From contig JAQSXD010000306.1 in NCBI GenBank assembly GCA_029266295.1, forward strand, positions 1-5,193: a stretch of 5,193 bases of DNA, given 5' to 3'. Shown piece by piece: positions 1 through 4,885 of this stretch. A model generated the notes under the pieces. The model had not been told where the DNA came from and did no database searches. It saw only the letters and a list, made by a program, of their open reading frames with translations. Numbering within the stretch: position 1 is the first letter of the stretch; every line of letters begins with the position of its first letter. A program made the position numbers and the translations under genes. This DNA comes from Bacillota bacterium (lineage in GTDB: Bacteria; Bacillota; Clostridia; Peptostreptococcales; Anaerovoracaceae).

Positions 1-1
1 T

Positions 2-406
2 TCCATCAAACCGGTCATGTCTGTAAAGGCCAATATTGTCCACTTGAAAAACGTTCCTGCCGGTTTTTCCGTAAGCTACGGCAGGAAGTTCACAACCGCA
101 AGAGAAAGTCTGATTGCAACCCTTACCCTGGGCTATGCCGATGGTTATCCAAGATTTCTTTCGGGGAAAGGCAGGGTCATCGTAAATGGTGTCTATGCTC
201 CTCTGGCAGGAAATATCTGTATGGATCAGTGTATGGTTGATGTAACTGACGTTCCGGGCGTAACGCTGGGCGACGAGGTAGTTCTGATGGGCAGCCAGGG
301 AGATCTGACGATTCTTGCCGATGAAATCGGAGAAAAGACCGGCACCATCAATTATGAAGTCGTATGCGCTTTCGGTCAGAGACTGCCGAAAGTTTATGTT
401 CGATAA
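2..406 (+). CDS. alr: Alanine racemase, C-terminal part (5' end outside window)
   Basis: Alanine racemase is a PLP-dependent cytoplasmic enzyme that interconverts L- and D-alanine and supplies D-Ala for peptidoglycan. The reading frame is already open at base 2 (S-I-K-P-V-M-S-V-K), so the ATG at 17 is internal and the N-terminal PLP-binding TIM barrel lies outside the window. What remains is the C-terminal beta-barrel domain. The LGYADGYPR block (about 128-154) contains the Tyr (codon 134-136) that family knowledge assigns as the second catalytic base. The NICMDQCMVD block (about 212-241) is the substrate/active-site loop from the partner subunit. The end, Y-E-V-V-C-A-F-G-Q-R-L-P-K-V-Y, matches the usual Alr C-terminus, so the 3' end is intact. 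Whether this is the biosynthetic (Alr) or the catabolic/spore-associated (DadX-like) copy cannot be told from this part. Confidence 0.95.
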   Translation, partial: SIKPVMSVKANIVHLKNVPAGFSVSYGRKFTTARESLIATLTLGYADGYPRFLSGKGRVIVNGVYAPLAGNICMDQCMVDVTDVPGVTLGDEVVLMGSQGDLTILADEIGEKTGTINYEVVCAFGQRLPKVYVR

Positions 407-458
407 GCCTGATTTTTCCTTAGACAGGCGGGCATAATCAATAATGAATCAACAACGA

Positions 459-496
459 AAAAGGAAACAGTCCCGCGCAAGCGGCTGTTTCCTTTT
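459..496. terminator. Bidirectional hairpin terminator between convergent genes
   Basis: A 12-bp perfect arm pair (459-470 with 485-496, AAAAGGAAACAG / CTGTTTCCTTTT) is extended by CCGC (473-476) with GCGG (481-484) around a GCAA loop, leaving only two unpaired bases (471-472). The A-rich 5' arm and T-rich 3' arm give a U-rich end in either direction. It lies between the alr stop and the stop of the coiled-coil gene, so it can end both transcripts. Confidence 0.85.
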
Positions 497-509
497 GTTC
501 TCTTGGCTG

Positions 510-1088
510 TTATTCCTGCACTAGCGCAAGCATCTCCTTGAACAGGGAATTGATCCGAACCAGCGCATCGTTTCTGACTTCCTGAATGCCGCCGATCTCC
601 GCAAAAGCGGCTTCCATGGCCTCATAGTCGAGCGCCTTCAGCGCTTCTTTCTTCTCTTCTGCGATCGCTTTGATGTCACCCTTCGTATTTTTAAGCTCCT
701 CTGTTACCGACTTTAGTTCTTCGCTATAAGCTGCCAGCTTTGCTGCTGTTTCTTCATCCAGTATGGTTCCTGCTTCTTTCTGCGCCTTAAGACTCGCGGA
801 AAGCTCCTTTCGGAGCGCTGTATTCTCCTGGCGAAGGGCTCTATTGAGATCGCGTTTTTCTTTTACTCCATCTCGTTCTTCCTTGACCGCTGCTCTAAAA
901 TCCGATGCTCCTGCTTTCTTCTCCTGAAGCTCGGCCTTTTTCTCCTTCACCTTTTCCTGAACGGCAAACGATTTGCTCGCTTCATTCCCGGATACCGATC
1001 CATCCGATTCATTTGCAAAGGCACTTACGCTCATTGATAATACAAAGATCAACGTACTCATGACGACAACTACTTTTTTTATTTTCAT
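510..1088 (-). CDS. Secreted coiled-coil protein of unknown function
   Basis: The predicted protein has 192 residues. I chose the ATG at 1088 because it is preceded by AAAGGAAGG about 6 nt upstream; an in-frame ATG at 1106 would add six residues but has no ribosome binding site. The N-terminus (MKIKK, then a hydrophobic stretch at about residues 6-20, then SVSAFA|NE) is a good Sec signal peptide, with cleavage likely after Ala25. The mature part is highly charged (Lys/Glu/Ala/Leu-rich), with long heptad-like helices from about residue 40 to 180. It has no cysteines and no catalytic motif that I recognise. It is the second gene after the exported acidic protein, 55 nt downstream of its stop, and ends at a hairpin terminator, so the two probably form one operon. 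I do not recognise the family. An envelope or cell-wall-associated helical protein is the most that can be inferred; a Spy/CpxP-like accessory role to the adjacent kinase is speculation. Confidence 0.75.
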   Translation of the reverse strand: MKIKKVVVVMSTLIFVLSMSVSAFANESDGSVSGNEASKSFAVQEKVKEKKAELQEKKAGASDFRAAVKEERDGVKEKRDLNRALRQENTALRKELSASLKAQKEAGTILDEETAAKLAAYSEELKSVTEELKNTKGDIKAIAEEKKEALKALDYEAMEAAFAEIGGIQEVRNDALVRINSLFKEMLALVQE

Positions 1089-1143
1089 TTTGATCCTTCC
1101 TTTCATCTGGTTCTTTGTTTTTTCTTAAATGGGGCATCGAGTC

Positions 1144-1530
1144 TCAATTAGGAATTTCAAGATCCGAGTCCTCTATCTCGTCAAGGGAATTGACTACCGC
1201 TTCAAGCTCATCCAAGGTTTTCAGTGTTTCATCCAAAACAGCCTGGCTTTCTGCATAAGCAGACTGATTGCTGCCGGAGTCCGGTCTCCCGGAATCTGTT
1301 CCCTTGGAGTCCACCCGCCCGGAGTCCGGGCTGCTAGCGTCAGCCTCTTGAGAATCATCAGGGTCCTGGGTGGAGCTCTCTGAGGATGGCTGATAATCAT
1401 CCTCCTGCACTGCCGTTTTATCACTGGAATCATGCCCGGCAGAAGGACTGCTGCGATTCTGTCCTGCGCAGTTCACAGAAATCACCATGATGAATATGAT
1501 CAGCAACATGATACATCCTTTTCGCTTCAC
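1144..1530 (-). CDS. Small exported acidic protein, putative lipoprotein (GTG start)
   Basis: The predicted protein has 128 residues and starts with GTG at 1530. AGGAA lies about 5 nt upstream, and a further GGAAGG lies upstream of that. This start supplies the basic n-region MKRKG in front of the hydrophobic segment (residues 7-18). An alternative ATG at residue 8 has a good AAAAGGA 6 nt upstream but would remove the positive charges. Cys21 follows the hydrophobic segment as in a lipoprotein, but the lipobox S-V-N-C is not canonical, so lipidation is uncertain. Residues 25-90 are Ser/Asp/Gly/Pro-rich and look disordered; they include four DSxxx repeats (residues 69-88). The C-terminal 40 residues (A-E-S-Q-A-V-L-D-E-T-L onwards) form an acidic amphipathic helix ending DSDLEIPN. 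It has no recognised enzymatic domain. It is first gene of the operon with the coiled-coil protein and is divergent from the two-component system. Confidence 0.6.
   Translation of the reverse strand: MKRKGCIMLLIIFIMVISVNCAGQNRSSPSAGHDSSDKTAVQEDDYQPSSESSTQDPDDSQEADASSPDSGRVDSKGTDSGRPDSGSNQSAYAESQAVLDETLKTLDELEAVVNSLDEIEDSDLEIPN
1267..1326 (-). repeat. 15-bp tandem repeats encoding DSxxx pentapeptides
   Basis: Four consecutive in-frame 15-nt units encode DSGRV, DSKGT, DSGRP and DSGSN in the linker of the exported acidic protein. The DNA units share GGAGTCC-like cores on the + strand. A run of this kind can change in copy number without breaking the frame, altering the length of a presumably flexible surface linker. 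Confidence 0.6.
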
Positions 1531-1590
1531 CTTATTTCCTATCCTTCCTTTCTCAATGGACTGCAGACCGTTTTCCCTCTCTGCATATTC

Positions 1591-1619
1591 AGTTTATCGG
1601 ATCTTGATTGGAAAAGCAA
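1591..1619 (-). promoter_or_regulatory. Weak candidate promoter of the exported-protein operon
   Basis: Read on the minus strand, TTGCTT (1619-1614) and TAAACT (1596-1591) are separated by 17 bp, which would start transcription near 1584 and leave a leader of about 54 nt. Both boxes are poor matches (3/6 and 4/6). The -35 region falls within the 11-bp-phased GG array, so this may be an activator-dependent promoter. Low confidence. Confidence 0.25.
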
Positions 1620-1653
1620 AGGTCAAACTGTGGCAAATTAGTGGCAGGGATTC
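1599..1653. promoter_or_regulatory. Putative OmpR-family operator: 11-bp-phased direct repeats
   Basis: GG occurs at 1599, 1610, 1621, 1632 and 1643, exactly every 11 bp. Within this array GTGGCA is repeated exactly at 1630-1635 and 1641-1646, again 11 bp apart. OmpR/PhoB-family regulators typically bind head-to-tail direct repeats of 10-11 bp. The array lies in the divergent region between the exported-protein operon and the OmpR-family regulator gene, immediately upstream of candidate -10 boxes on both sides. Binding by the adjacent regulator is inference. Confidence 0.45.
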
Positions 1654-1678
1654 AATATGAGAAGATTTTGTGTATAAT
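1650..1678 (+). promoter_or_regulatory. Candidate promoter of the two-component operon
   Basis: A perfect TATAAT (1673-1678) is preceded by TGTG (1669-1672), resembling a Gram-positive extended -10 region. No good -35 is present (ATTCAA at 1650-1655 with 17-bp spacing is weak). The predicted start near 1685 coincides with the ribosome binding site, giving a leader of only about 13 nt. The phased GG array ends directly upstream. Confidence 0.5.
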
Positions 1679-1697
1679 AAGGACAGGAGGTGGCTTT

Positions 1698-2393
1698 ATG
1701 CAGAAAATTTATATTGCCGACGACGAAAAAAATATCAGGGATCTTATTGAGGGGTTTCTTACCAACGAAGGGTTTGATGTGAAAGCCTTTGAAAATGGGG
1801 ATGCGCTTTTAGAAGAATTCCTTCGAATTCCCTCCGATATGGTGATCCTGGATATCATGATGGAAGGAACCGATGGGCTTTCGGTTTGTTCGCAAATCCG
1901 CTTAAGGCATAATGTTCCCATCATCATCGTCTCTGCCAGAGACAGCGAGCTGGACAGGATCACCGGATTTACGCTGGGGGGAGATGATTATCTGGTAAAA
2001 CCATTCTCTCCCATCGAGCTTGTAGCCAGGATCAAGGCGATTTTTCGTCGTGTAAGCCTGGATCAGACAGTCGTATCCAAAAAGATCTTTGCATACGGCG
2101 ATATTACAATGAATCTTGCTTCCAGAGCATGCCTGCTGAATGGAACGCCATTGGACCTTACACCAACAGAGTTCGCGCTTCTCTCCTATATGTTTGAGCA
2201 CAGCGATCGGGCTATTTCCCGAAGTGAACTCCTTAAAAACGTATGGAAATTTGACTTTGAAGCAGACACGAGAGCCACTGACGATGTGCTGAAACGGCTG
2301 AGAAAAAAACTGACAGGGAGCACTGTCAGCATCGAATCGGTATGGGGCTTTGGATTTAAACTAAAGCTGGGTGACCAACATGAAAACAATTAA
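1698..2393 (+). CDS. OmpR/PhoB-family response regulator
   Basis: This is a cytoplasmic DNA-binding response regulator of 231 residues, a normal length for the family. The ATG at 1698 is preceded by AGGAGG (1685-1690) with a 7-nt spacer; a longer frame from 1608 would run through the promoter and is rejected. The receiver domain (about 1-118) has the acidic pair Asp8/Asp9, the phospho-acceptor Asp52 (V-I-L-D-I-M-M), the switch Ser79 (V-S-A) and the conserved Lys101 in LVKPF. The winged-helix domain (about 130-225) has the typical L-T-P-T-E-F-A-L-L, the recognition-helix region (TDDVLKRLRKKL) and a C-terminal hairpin whose S-V-W-G-F-G-F replaces the common R-G-V-G-Y. The stop overlaps the kinase start by 14 nt, so the pair is translationally coupled. 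The target genes are unknown; the divergent exported-protein operon and its own promoter are the best candidates because of the 11-bp-phased sites between them. Confidence 0.96.
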   Translation: MQKIYIADDEKNIRDLIEGFLTNEGFDVKAFENGDALLEEFLRIPSDMVILDIMMEGTDGLSVCSQIRLRHNVPIIIVSARDSELDRITGFTLGGDDYLVKPFSPIELVARIKAIFRRVSLDQTVVSKKIFAYGDITMNLASRACLLNGTPLDLTPTEFALLSYMFEHSDRAISRSELLKNVWKFDFEADTRATDDVLKRLRKKLTGSTVSIESVWGFGFKLKLGDQHENN

Positions 2394-3792
2394 AACCAAG
2401 ATATCGTCTCCCTTCCTAAAGATCATTTTTGCAATTCCCCTCATGATTCTCATTTTGTTCAATCTATCCATGCATGTATACGTTGACCGAACCTCCCGGG
2501 AAGAGCTGAAAAGCGCTGCTTCTGGTATTGAAATTCTGATCCGGCAGCAGCTTATGGACAATGCCTTAAATCAAACGGCAGATCCCATGTCCTCGGAAGG
2601 CTTAACCGGGCTGAGAAATAATTTGAAGCTCTCAAAAGCTTCTTTGCTAAATCATGTAAAGTCCATGAATATTGAGTTTCTTCTCATTGCAAAAGATGGT
2701 ACCGTCCTGTTTCCAAAATCCTATAACGACAGCTTCCTATCCCAAAGAATCGTGGCAAAAGCAACGGCGAACCTTGACCATGCTGAGGAAAATACGATTA
2801 TCAAATACCGGGTTGGCCGAGAAAAATATTATGCAACTTATCAAATGTTGACCGACGGGCCCACTTCCACAAGGCTGGCCTTTATCTCATCCGGGAGTCA
2901 GGCCGCGGCTTTTGCACGTCTGGTTAATATGATCCTATTCGTAATTACCGCTCTGTCAGCTGCTCTGGCAACCTCCATCGCATTGAAGGTCTCAAAGGAG
3001 CTCTCCCTTCCTATTTCACGCCTGACGGATTATGCGAAGCGAATCGGCAGCGGTGAATTTCTGGAGCTGCCGGAGGATCTGAGCAGCGTTGAAATCTATG
3101 AGCTTACCAAGAGCATGAATGAAATGAGCCAGCAGCTGAAACAGTATGACAACGCTCAGAAATCATTTCTGCAGAATGCTTCTCATGAGCTGAGAACACC
3201 ACTCATGAGCATACAAGGATATGCCGAGGGAATTTCCGCCGGGGTGTTTCTTGATGCAAAAAAAACTGCAGAGATTATACGTGAGGAAAGCCGCCGCCTG
3301 AATCATCTGGTAGAACAGCTTCTCACGCTTTCTCGCATTGAGAATAAGAACTACCACGGGGAGCTGAGCTGCTCCAATTTGTGTGACAACATGAAAGAGT
3401 ATCTGCAGCGAATTAACGGGTATGCCATGAAGGAGGGAAAACTGATCAAGCAGCACTTCCCGAAAGAATCGTATGCAGCTATGATCGATGACACTCTGCT
3501 TGCGCAAGCCGTAATCAATACCCTATCTAATTGTGTCAAGCATGCGCGAGGAACCGTCACCGCTGCGCTTTTTGCAGAAGGCTGCAATGCTGTGATACAA
3601 ATTTCCGACGATGGAGACGGCATATCCGCGGAAGACCTCCCGCATATCTTTGAACGGTTTTATAAAGGAAAAGGAGGCAATTTCGGCCTTGGACTTTCCA
3701 TTGCAAAATCTGCAGTCGAGTTCATGGGAGGAAGTATCACCGCCTATAATAGCAACGGCGCCGTTTTCGAAATACGCATCCCCTTAAGTTAG
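2380..3792 (+). CDS. Membrane sensor histidine kinase (HAMP, HisKA, HATPase_c)
   Basis: The predicted kinase has 470 residues from the ATG at 2380, with GGGTG about 6 nt upstream. A GTG at 2371 would add three residues (MTN) and cannot be excluded. The N-terminal membrane helix spans about residues 12-31. An extracytoplasmic sensor region of about 145 residues (35-180) follows, containing I-E-F-L-L-I-A-K-D-G-T-V-L-F-P, which looks like a Cache/PAS-type fold. A second membrane helix spans about 182-204 and a HAMP linker about 205-257. The H-box A-S-H-E-L-R-T-P-L has phospho-acceptor His269, with Thr273 in the HExxT phosphatase position. The ATPase domain shows the N-box around Asn384 (T-L-S-N-C-V-K-H), DDGDGI at 410-415, the F-box IFERFYKG at about 423-430 and GLGLS at 436-440. 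All core motifs are present, so it should be active. It partners the overlapping response regulator. The ligand is not evident; the exported proteins encoded divergently suggest an envelope-related signal (inference). Confidence 0.95.
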   Translation: MKTIKTKISSPFLKIIFAIPLMILILFNLSMHVYVDRTSREELKSAASGIEILIRQQLMDNALNQTADPMSSEGLTGLRNNLKLSKASLLNHVKSMNIEFLLIAKDGTVLFPKSYNDSFLSQRIVAKATANLDHAEENTIIKYRVGREKYYATYQMLTDGPTSTRLAFISSGSQAAAFARLVNMILFVITALSAALATSIALKVSKELSLPISRLTDYAKRIGSGEFLELPEDLSSVEIYELTKSMNEMSQQLKQYDNAQKSFLQNASHELRTPLMSIQGYAEGISAGVFLDAKKTAEIIREESRRLNHLVEQLLTLSRIENKNYHGELSCSNLCDNMKEYLQRINGYAMKEGKLIKQHFPKESYAAMIDDTLLAQAVINTLSNCVKHARGTVTAALFAEGCNAVIQISDDGDGISAEDLPHIFERFYKGKGGNFGLGLSIAKSAVEFMGGSITAYNSNGAVFEIRIPLS

Positions 3793-3802
3793 AGAACCTC
3801 CG

Positions 3803-3833
3803 ATTCCGTGACTAAGTTACGGAATTTTTTTTT
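3803..3833 (+). terminator. Rho-independent terminator of the two-component operon
   Basis: A 10-bp stem (3803-3812 with 3816-3825, one G.U pair) closes a three-base loop and runs into nine T residues (3825-3833). It starts 11 nt after the kinase stop. The stem also contains a copy of the dyad found in front of the thioredoxin gene. Confidence 0.85.
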
Positions 3834-3867
3834 AGGAGATATTGTTCTGTGATTAAGTTACGGAATT
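3808..3867 (+). repeat. Pair of 19-bp direct repeats, each a dyad
   Basis: The sequence GTGAYTAAGTTACGGAATT occurs at 3808-3826 and 3849-3867 with a single C/T difference, 41 bp apart (about four helical turns). Each copy includes the partly palindromic core GTGAYTAAGTTAC. The first forms the loop and 3' arm of the kinase terminator; the second lies just upstream of the thioredoxin -10 box. The spacing and symmetry suggest a two-site operator; the binding protein is unknown. Confidence 0.7.
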
Positions 3868-3888
3868 GGATTTCTCAGCGTATATAAT
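3849..3888 (+). promoter_or_regulatory. Thioredoxin promoter with dyad operator
   Basis: A perfect TATAAT (3883-3888) lies about 95 nt upstream of the thioredoxin ATG. There is no recognisable -35 hexamer. Instead the dyad GTGATTAAGTTAC (3849-3861) is centred about 40 bp upstream of the predicted start near 3895, the position of class II CRP/FNR-type activator sites. The block TATATAATAGAGACA (3881-3895) recurs with one change in the ferredoxin operon promoter on the other strand. Confidence 0.7.
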
Positions 3889-3925
3889 AGAGACAGAAAG
3901 TATTTAAACACGCTAAAACTATAAA

Positions 3926-3960
3926 AGCAATGCTGCCAAAGATCGTAAACTTGCATTGCT
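3926..3960 (+). other. Hairpin in the thioredoxin mRNA leader
   Basis: AGCAATGC (3926-3933) pairs perfectly with GCATTGCT (3953-3960) around a 19-nt loop. It ends 10 nt before the AGGAG ribosome binding site and is followed by an A-run rather than a T-run, so it is not a + strand terminator. It may protect the mRNA 5' end or tune translation; it matches no riboswitch class that I recognise. Confidence 0.4.
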
Positions 3961-3983
3961 AAAAAAATAAAGGAGATAGAGAA

Positions 3984-4295
3984 ATGAGCGCATTAACAAT
4001 CACGATGGAAAACTTTGAGAACGAGGTTCTAAAATCTGATAAACCGGTACTGCTAGATTTCTGGGCATCCTGGTGCGGACCCTGCAAAATGGTTTCACCG
4101 GTAATTGATGAAATCGCAGGTGAGGTCACCCATGCCAAGGTAGGCAAAGTCAACGTGGATGAGCAGCCTGAACTGGCGGCGAAATTCAGAGTGATGAGCA
4201 TACCCACACTTGCTGTGATGAAAGGTGGAGAACTCGTCAAGACATCAGTGGGAGCAAGACAAAAGGATGCCATCCTCTCCATGCTAAAGGAATAA
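3984..4295 (+). CDS. trxA: Thioredoxin
   Basis: The protein has 103 residues, a typical length, and reduces disulfides on cytoplasmic client proteins through a dithiol/disulfide cycle. The active site W-C-G-P-C-K has Cys31 and Cys34. The buried Asp25 (L-L-D-F-W-A) and the cis-proline Pro74 in M-S-I-P-T-L are present, and the remaining sequence follows the thioredoxin fold to its last helix (D-A-I-L-S-M-L-K-E). The start is supported by AAAGGAG about 8 nt upstream. It is a single-gene transcript with its own promoter and a leader of roughly 90 nt. No thioredoxin reductase is present in the window, so its electron donor is unknown. The facing ferredoxin/DUF6132 operon has a closely similar promoter, which suggests that they respond to the same condition. 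Confidence 0.97.
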   Translation: MSALTITMENFENEVLKSDKPVLLDFWASWCGPCKMVSPVIDEIAGEVTHAKVGKVNVDEQPELAAKFRVMSIPTLAVMKGGELVKTSVGARQKDAILSMLKE

Positions 4296-4309
4296 GTTCA
4301 AACATATGA

Positions 4310-4344
4310 GGGCCAAAATGTGATCTCCTGATCCATTTTGGCCC
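4310..4344 (+). terminator. Hairpin downstream of thioredoxin, lacking a T-run
   Basis: GGGCCAAAATG (4310-4320) pairs perfectly with CATTTTGGCCC (4334-4344). The loop can extend the stem with GATC/GATC (4322-4325 with 4330-4333) after one bulged base. It starts 15 nt after the thioredoxin stop. No T-tract follows on either strand, so it may be a weak terminator or an mRNA 3'-end stabiliser. Confidence 0.5.
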
Positions 4345-4371
4345 ACTCCCAAACCAACTCATAATAAAATA

Positions 4372-4409
4372 CAGAGCCGGACGGAACCTTCAAATTCCGT
4401 CCGGCTCTG
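4372..4409 (-). terminator. Strong hairpin terminator of the ferredoxin/DUF6132 operon
   Basis: A 15-bp perfect, GC-rich stem (4372-4386 with 4395-4409) closes an 8-nt loop. On the minus strand it is followed by TATTTTATTATG, a T-rich tail, and lies 20 nt after the stop of the 54-residue protein. On the + strand the tail is poor, but the stem may back up the thioredoxin hairpin. Confidence 0.8.
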
Positions 4410-4428
4410 ATCGTTTCCGGTTCTCTCC

Positions 4429-4593
4429 CTAACTGGACGCCCCGATCAGGAGTCCCATTACCGCACCGTAAAGGGTGGAGTTGTATGGACTTGCTGTGAT
4501 GGGACAGCTTCCTGTAGAACAGCCCACCAGTTTATAATAAGCAAAGCCCAGCAAAGCTCCAATCACAATTCCTGCAATTGATTTGATTAACAT
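4429..4593 (-). CDS. Small DUF6132-type membrane protein, 54 aa
   Basis: The ORF begins at ATG 4593 with an excellent TAGGAGGT ribosome binding site 5 nt upstream and ends at TAG 4429-4431. The protein has two hydrophobic segments. The first (about residues 5-23, I-A-G-I-V-I-G-A-L-L-G-F-A-Y-Y) has glycines spaced for helix packing; the second is T-L-Y-G-A-V-M-G-L-L-I-G (about 40-51). Between them lies the hallmark G-C-S-T-G-S-C-P-I-T-A-S-P-Y-N, with Cys25 and Cys30. I recognise this as the pattern of small DUF6132-family proteins; their biochemical function is not established as far as I know. The two loop cysteines could bind metal or cycle as a disulfide (inference). The gene is 10 nt downstream of the ferredoxin-like gene, whose stop codon is part of this gene's ribosome binding site, so translation is probably coupled. 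Confidence 0.8.
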   Translation of the reverse strand: MLIKSIAGIVIGALLGFAYYKLVGCSTGSCPITASPYNSTLYGAVMGLLIGASS

Positions 4594-4603
4594 GATATAC
4601 CTC

Positions 4604-4849
4604 CTATTCCATAACCAATGCCTTCATGGGACAGAATCGAACACATTTGCCGCACTTGATGCATTTTTCTTCATCCACGGAGGGGGCATCATATCCCCGT
4701 TGTACTAAAGCGCCCACGGGACAGACTCTGACCGATGGGCAGGGGTGGTTCTGGGGACATTTACTTTTTTTGACTATCAGCGAAAGGTTCTTTTTGTCCT
4801 GCAAAGCTGTTTCATTTGCTTCTCTCTTGAATGAACCGAATATACTCAT
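4604..4849 (-). CDS. Small 4Fe-4S ferredoxin-like protein with atypical first cluster motif
   Basis: The protein has 81 residues from the ATG at 4849, with AGAGG about 9 nt upstream. A frame extending to a TTG at 4873 is less likely. Residues 1-25 are polar and Lys-rich, and there is no signal peptide, so it is cytoplasmic. The C-terminal motif C-I-K-C-G-K-C-V-R-F-C-P (Cys63, 66, 69, 73) is a standard 4Fe-4S binding motif. The N-terminal motif C-P-Q-N-H-P-C-P-S-V-R-V-C-P has only Cys31, Cys37 and Cys43 with five-residue gaps. By analogy with 2[4Fe-4S] ferredoxins, Cys43 would complete the cluster bound by Cys63/66/69, leaving the other cluster with Cys31, Cys37 and Cys73 and no fourth Cys. 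It probably carries electrons; the partner is unknown. It forms an operon with the DUF6132-type membrane protein directly downstream and shares a promoter pattern with thioredoxin. Confidence 0.85.
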   Translation of the reverse strand: MSIFGSFKREANETALQDKKNLSLIVKKSKCPQNHPCPSVRVCPVGALVQRGYDAPSVDEEKCIKCGKCVRFCPMKALVME

Positions 4850-4885
4850 TTTACATAACCTCTTTTCTTTCAATACTCCGGATTT

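Noticed and set aside
407..429. Small inverted repeat GCCTG/CAGGC just after the alr stop
   Set aside because: It is only 5 bp with a 13-nt loop and no T-run; the hairpin at 459-496 is a far better terminator.
1129..1383. Open frame of 84 codons on the + strand opposite the exported acidic protein gene
   Set aside because: It has no ribosome binding site and lacks family features. It is the complement of a gene with a signal peptide and repeats, so it is a shadow frame.
1620..1627. TTGACC on the minus strand as a -35 box for the exported-protein operon
   Set aside because: It is a good match to TTGACA, but no acceptable -10 lies 16-18 bp downstream.
1608..1697. Upstream extension of the response regulator by 30 codons
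   Set aside because: Receiver domains begin right at the MQKIYIADDE segment, and AGGAGG precedes the ATG at 1698. The extension would translate the promoter region.
3926..3983. Riboswitch or T-box in the thioredoxin leader
   Set aside because: The leader is short, has a single simple hairpin, no terminator/antiterminator pair and no conserved riboswitch core that I recognise.
3959..4282. Open frame of 107 codons on the minus strand
   Set aside because: It is the reverse complement of thioredoxin and codes for nothing recognisable.
4850..4873. TTG start adding eight residues to the ferredoxin-like protein
   Set aside because: It has no convincing ribosome binding site, and AGAGG supports the ATG at 4849. 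The TTG also lies very close to the predicted proximal transcription start.
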